Origin: a bacterium
Lineage (GTDB): Bacteria > Gemmatimonadota > Glassbacteria > GWA2-58-10
Assembly (NCBI GenBank): GCA_021372515.1
Contig: JAJFUG010000191.1
Location: 1 to 16,522 of the forward strand
Direction of reading: 5' to 3'
Length of the DNA: 16,522 bases
The notes under the pieces are model-generated. The model was not told where the DNA came from and searched no databases. It worked only from the letters and a program-made list of their open reading frames with translations. This document shows positions 13,986 to 16,522 of the stretch, piece after piece (within the stretch, counting starts at the first letter, position 1; every line of letters starts with the position of its first letter). The position numbers and the translations under genes are program-made.

Positions 13986-15008
13986 TCAGGCGCCGCACTC
14001 CGGGCAGTCGCCGCTCAGTATCTCGCGCAGCAGCCGCAGAGCGTCGAACAGCCCCAGATGCCCGTCCCCGTCCCAGTCATCCGCCGCAGCGCCGTCCTGC
14101 CCCGAGCCGATACGCCGCAGCAGGCGCCAGACATCCGACGGCCCGGCCTTCCCGTCGCCGTCCTGGTCGCAGGGGCGGATCAGGGTCTGGCTGCCGTTGC
14201 CATCCGCGGCGGGCAGCACGATCCGGCGCAGCTCCATACGCAGCGGAGTGGTTCCCGCCGGAGCGGAGCCGCTCCAGGAGGAGCCGCACCAGAGGTTAAG
14301 GATCAGCGGCCCCGGCTTGTTGGGGATATCGCCCCGGAACACCGGGCGACGGTTGCTCTTGAAAATCCGGTCTGGCTGGGAGGCCCCGCCGCCCGACACG
14401 CTGTCCGCGTCCTCCGGCACCTGGCCGTTCAGCAGGAACGCCAGGCTGTCCGCGCCCCAGGCGAAGCCCATGCGGTGGAAAGTGCCGGCCGGCGCCTCGG
14501 GCAACTTGATCCGGAACGTGTAGGAGTGCTGCCAGGCGTCGATGCTGCCGAACTCGTAGTTGTGCAGGGTGAAATAGATATATTCCGGCTTGGCGGTGAG
14601 GATTTCGATATCGATCTCCTGGAACCGCTCGCCGTCGATGTCGGAGTAGATGAAAAACCCGACCGTGGCCCCCTGCGGCGCGGTGGTCGGCTCGGGCAGG
14701 CGGAGGTCGCACTCGTACAGGCCGTAGAGGTAGGTGCGCGGCGTTTCGAGCTGCGCGCCCACTCCGCCGGGTCTCTCCAGTTGCAGCACCAGCCGGCTGC
14801 CGTCCAGCCCCGAGTATCCGTGGTACAGCCCGCCGTTCCAGGACCAGTCGATCCGGTTCCAGTTCAGCCCGCCGAAATCGAGGCTGCCGTTGACAGTCTT
14901 ACGCGCGGGAAGGTCGTTGCGGCTGACCGCCCAAAGCGGAGCTGCGGCACAGAGCAGAATGCAGCAGAACATGGCCAGACGGCCCCTGGCAGCGAAAACA
15001 CCGGACAT
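13986..15008 (-). CDS. GH16-type glycoside hydrolase with C-terminal dockerin-like domain
   Basis: A 340-residue exported protein. Residues 1-27 are a Sec signal peptide (FCCILLCAAAPLWA). Residues about 40-265 form a concanavalin-A-like jelly roll of glycoside hydrolase family 16; the catalytic E-x-D-x-E motif is QEIDIEIL, with Glu131 as probable nucleophile, Asp133, and Glu135 as acid/base. Aromatic strands (YIYFTLHNYEF, FHRMGFAWGADSLAFLLNG, LILNLWCGSSWSG) follow the family order. Residues about 280-334 contain two 12-residue calcium loops, D281-D283-D285-D292 and D311-D313-D315-D322, each followed by a helix (VWRLLRRI and ALRLLREI), as in type I dockerins. The family cleaves beta-1,3 or beta-1,4 glucans and related polymers. 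The ATG at 15008 has GAGG 9 nt upstream; an in-frame GTG at 15023 overlaps the cupin stop and is the alternative. It is probably co-transcribed with the cupin frame. Confidence 0.88.
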   Translation of the reverse strand: MSGVFAARGRLAMFCCILLCAAAPLWAVSRNDLPARKTVNGSLDFGGLNWNRIDWSWNGGLYHGYSGLDGSRLVLQLERPGGVGAQLETPRTYLYGLYECDLRLPEPTTAPQGATVGFFIYSDIDGERFQEIDIEILTAKPEYIYFTLHNYEFGSIDAWQHSYTFRIKLPEAPAGTFHRMGFAWGADSLAFLLNGQVPEDADSVSGGGASQPDRIFKSNRRPVFRGDIPNKPGPLILNLWCGSSWSGSAPAGTTPLRMELRRIVLPAADGNGSQTLIRPCDQDGDGKAGPSDVWRLLRRIGSGQDGAAADDWDGDGHLGLFDALRLLREILSGDCPECGA

Positions 15009-15019
15009 ATCCCCCCACC

Positions 15020-15522
15020 TCACCGTATGGTTAATCTCTCGATTGTCTCACGCTGGTCCGGGAACCGTGCCACAAGCTCCTCGCGGCGGCCCAGCTCGAA
15101 ATCCTCGTACTCGAACCCTGGGGCCACGGTGGTCCCCAGCAGGGCAAACGAGCCGCCCGGCGCCAGGGCCAGGCCCTGCCAGGCCCCGGCCGGGACCAGC
15201 GCCTGCACGGTCTGGCCACGTTGCAGGTCCTGCCCCATGACGATTGTCCGCGGCGCGCCCCCCTCCGGGATCAGAAAGAGCCGCACCGGGTCGCCCAGGT
15301 AGAAATGGAAAATCTCATCCGTGCGCAGACGGTGCATGGCCGAAAAGACTTCTCGGTCAGCAGGTAGTAGATGGCCGTGGACAGGCTGCGGTCCGCGCCG
15401 TAGTGATTTCCCGGCGCGTCCTTGACGAACCGCGTGCGGCTGCGGTAGGTCTCGCGGAAATAGCCGCCCTCGCCGGGGTGCGGCTCCAGGGCCAGTTTAC
15501 GGATGAGCCAGTCTGCGTCCAG
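15020..15522 (-). pseudogene. DUF985 cupin gene with one frameshift and probable CTG start
   Basis: Two - strand frames together encode a complete DUF985 (Cupin_5) protein of about 167 residues, the usual length. The first frame runs from 15522: CTG-GAC-GCA read as (M)DADWLIRKLALEPH, then PGEGGYFRETYRSRT and RSLSTAIYYLLTEKSF. The second frame from about 15343 continues SAMHRLRTDEIFHFYLGDP, WQGLALAPGGSFALLGTTVAPGF and YEDFELGRREELVARF. The join is in a run of four T (- strand; A run 15343-15346); one more T would restore a single frame, so this is a one-base deletion or sequencing error. No ATG, GTG or TTG exists in frame between the upstream stop and the domain start, but AGGGAGG sits 6 nt before the CTG. 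Cupins of this family are small beta-barrel proteins, possibly sugar- or metal-binding. The 3' frame overlaps the GTG codon of the downstream GH16-type gene. Confidence 0.85.
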
Positions 15523-15562
15523 AAATCCCTCCCTTGCCCTCGGTTATGTTTTCTCTCCAGGG

Positions 15563-15591
15563 AATATGCTCTTGCCGGACTGCGGGGTCAA
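15563..15591 (-). promoter_or_regulatory. candidate promoter of the cupin/GH16 unit
   Basis: On the - strand TTGACC (15591-15586) and CATATT (15568-15563) are 17 nt apart, matching consensus at five and four of six bases. A transcription start near 15556 would leave about 34 nt before the CTG start of the cupin gene, a normal leader length. Confidence 0.4.
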
Positions 15592-15652
15592 GAAATATGG
15601 TTTCCGAATCTGCAACGGAATAGTTGATTTCTATTTTGCCTGCGGGCGGGAA

Positions 15653-15658
15653 TATAAT
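15653..15658 (+). promoter_or_regulatory. candidate -10 element of the PHP gene
   Basis: An exact TATAAT in the AT-rich part of the divergent 224-nt gap, about 90 nt before the PHP start codon. No good -35 is seen at 16-18 nt; TTGATT (15624-15629) is 23 nt away. Weak evidence. Confidence 0.25.
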
Positions 15659-15746
15659 TATCTTTGATAAGTAGTTTGAGAACAGTCCACCCTGCCAGCC
15701 ATGTCGCTGAACCGGCCGGAACCACAGCGCCCTTTAGGAGACCCCG

Positions 15747-16522
15747 ATGCCCAGCCGACGATTATTGCGCCAGACTGCCGTCCTGCTCGCATTGCTTGCC
15801 CTGGTCGCCTCCGTGTCGCTGTACGCCCGCACGGTCAAGCGGGTTGAGCGCGCCATCCCCGGCATCCCGGGCTACCGGACCTTGCAGTGTGATTTCCACA
15901 TGCACACGGTGTTCAGCGATGGGGATGTCTGGCCCACGGTGCGGGCGGAGGAGGCCTGGCGCGAGGGCCTGGACGCTTTTTCCATCACCGACCACAACGA
16001 GTACACCCCGCACAGCGCCGACCTGCCAAAGAATGTCGAGCGCCCCTACCAGATTGCCCTGCCCGCGGCCCAGGCCCTGGGCCTCACCCTGATCCGCGGG
16101 GCCGAGATCACCAAGGAGATTCCGACCGGACATTACAATGCTCTGTTCCTCGACTCCATCGCCCCGACCGACCGCAAGAACCTCCTGGAGGCGGTGGGCG
16201 CGGCGGTCAAGCAGGGGGGATTTGTCTGGTGGAACCACCCGGGCTGGCGCCAGGAGCACGCTCCCACCTACTGGCACGAGGCTCAGGACAGCCTTCTGGC
16301 CCGCGGCTGGATGCACGGGATCGAATTGGCCAACGGCCCGGACTACTACCCCGAGGCCCACGCCTGGTGCATCGAGCATAACCTGACCATGCTGGGCAAC
16401 TCGGATGTACACGACCCGGTGTTCATGGAGTACGACCCCTACGGCGGCGACCGCCGCACCGTGACCCTGGTGTTCGCCACCGAAAACAGCGAGAACGCGA
16501 TTCGCGAAGCCCTGTTCGCCCA
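15747..16522 (+). CDS. exported PHP-domain phosphoesterase (runs off window end)
   Basis: 258 codons are visible without a stop. The ATG at 15747 has AGGAG 6 nt upstream. An N-terminal Sec signal or membrane anchor (LLRQTAVLLALLALVASVSLYA) is followed at about residue 45 by a PHP (polymerase and histidinol phosphatase) metal-dependent domain. Metal ligands are visible in order: CDFHMHTVFSDG (His51, His53, Asp58), ITDHNEYTP (Asp82, His83), LIRGAEIT (Glu120), WWNHPGW (His164) and GNSDVHDP (Asp220, His222). Such proteins hydrolyse phosphoesters with two or three metal ions; an exported version probably works on extracellular or periplasmic phosphorylated compounds, substrate unknown. It is divergent from the cupin/GH16 unit. 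Visible length is near that of a complete PHP domain, so the missing part may be a short C-terminal segment or an added domain. Confidence 0.88.
   Translation, partial: MPSRRLLRQTAVLLALLALVASVSLYARTVKRVERAIPGIPGYRTLQCDFHMHTVFSDGDVWPTVRAEEAWREGLDAFSITDHNEYTPHSADLPKNVERPYQIALPAAQALGLTLIRGAEITKEIPTGHYNALFLDSIAPTDRKNLLEAVGAAVKQGGFVWWNHPGWRQEHAPTYWHEAQDSLLARGWMHGIELANGPDYYPEAHAWCIEHNLTMLGNSDVHDPVFMEYDPYGGDRRTVTLVFATENSENAIREALFA

Noticed and set aside
14058-15302. 414-codon + strand frame opposite the GH16-type gene
   Set aside because: Shadow of GH16 and cupin codons; no Shine-Dalgarno or domain.
1-16522. CRISPR arrays, tRNA or rRNA genes, insertion sequences
   Set aside because: No regularly spaced repeats, no tRNA-like cloverleaf or rRNA blocks and no transposase-like frame were seen on either strand.

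Overview
The window is a high-GC bacterial chromosome segment with no rRNA, tRNA, CRISPR array or transposase that I can see. Lipoprotein and Sec signal peptides, a dockerin-like module, DUF1080 and DUF4832 proteins and a PHP phosphoesterase suggest a Gram-negative, carbohydrate-degrading environmental lineage, perhaps an uncultured FCB- or PVC-type phylum. That placement is inference. The first and last genes are cut by the window ends.

Left part (1-6110, + strand): two tandem paralogous TIM-barrel-like genes, the first truncated, precede a compact polyphosphate operon: sixA-like histidine phosphatase, ppk1, ppx and a CHAD protein. The operon genes are 5 to 40 nt apart and end at a strong hairpin terminator. 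PPK1 makes polyphosphate, PPX degrades it and CHAD domains bind it. The SixA-like protein has an unusual basic tail.

Middle part (6142-11153): exported or lipid-anchored enzymes, namely a nitrilase-superfamily amidohydrolase with an N-terminal beta-sandwich, a DUF1080 lipoprotein and a DUF4832 lipoprotein, all on the - strand. Two + strand genes sit between them: a 29-residue membrane peptide with its own Shine-Dalgarno and terminator, and an unrecognised cysteine-rich lipoprotein. The lipoprotein lies in a low-GC island bounded by two 63-bp direct copies of the 3' end of the DUF4832 gene, about 90% identical. The left copy is an orphan gene fragment. The island carries a perfect TTGACA-N17-TATAAT promoter and a leader of about 300 nt with small upstream ORFs.

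Right part (11663-16522): an unrecognised 704-residue exported protein with three apparent PH-like modules and a duplicated C-terminal segment; a GH16-type glucanase with a dockerin-like pair of calcium loops; a DUF985 cupin gene broken by one frameshift, with a probable CTG start; and, divergently, a truncated exported PHP-domain protein.

The items most worth following are the direct-repeat-bounded island, the 29-residue membrane peptide, the multi-module exported protein and the SixA tail.
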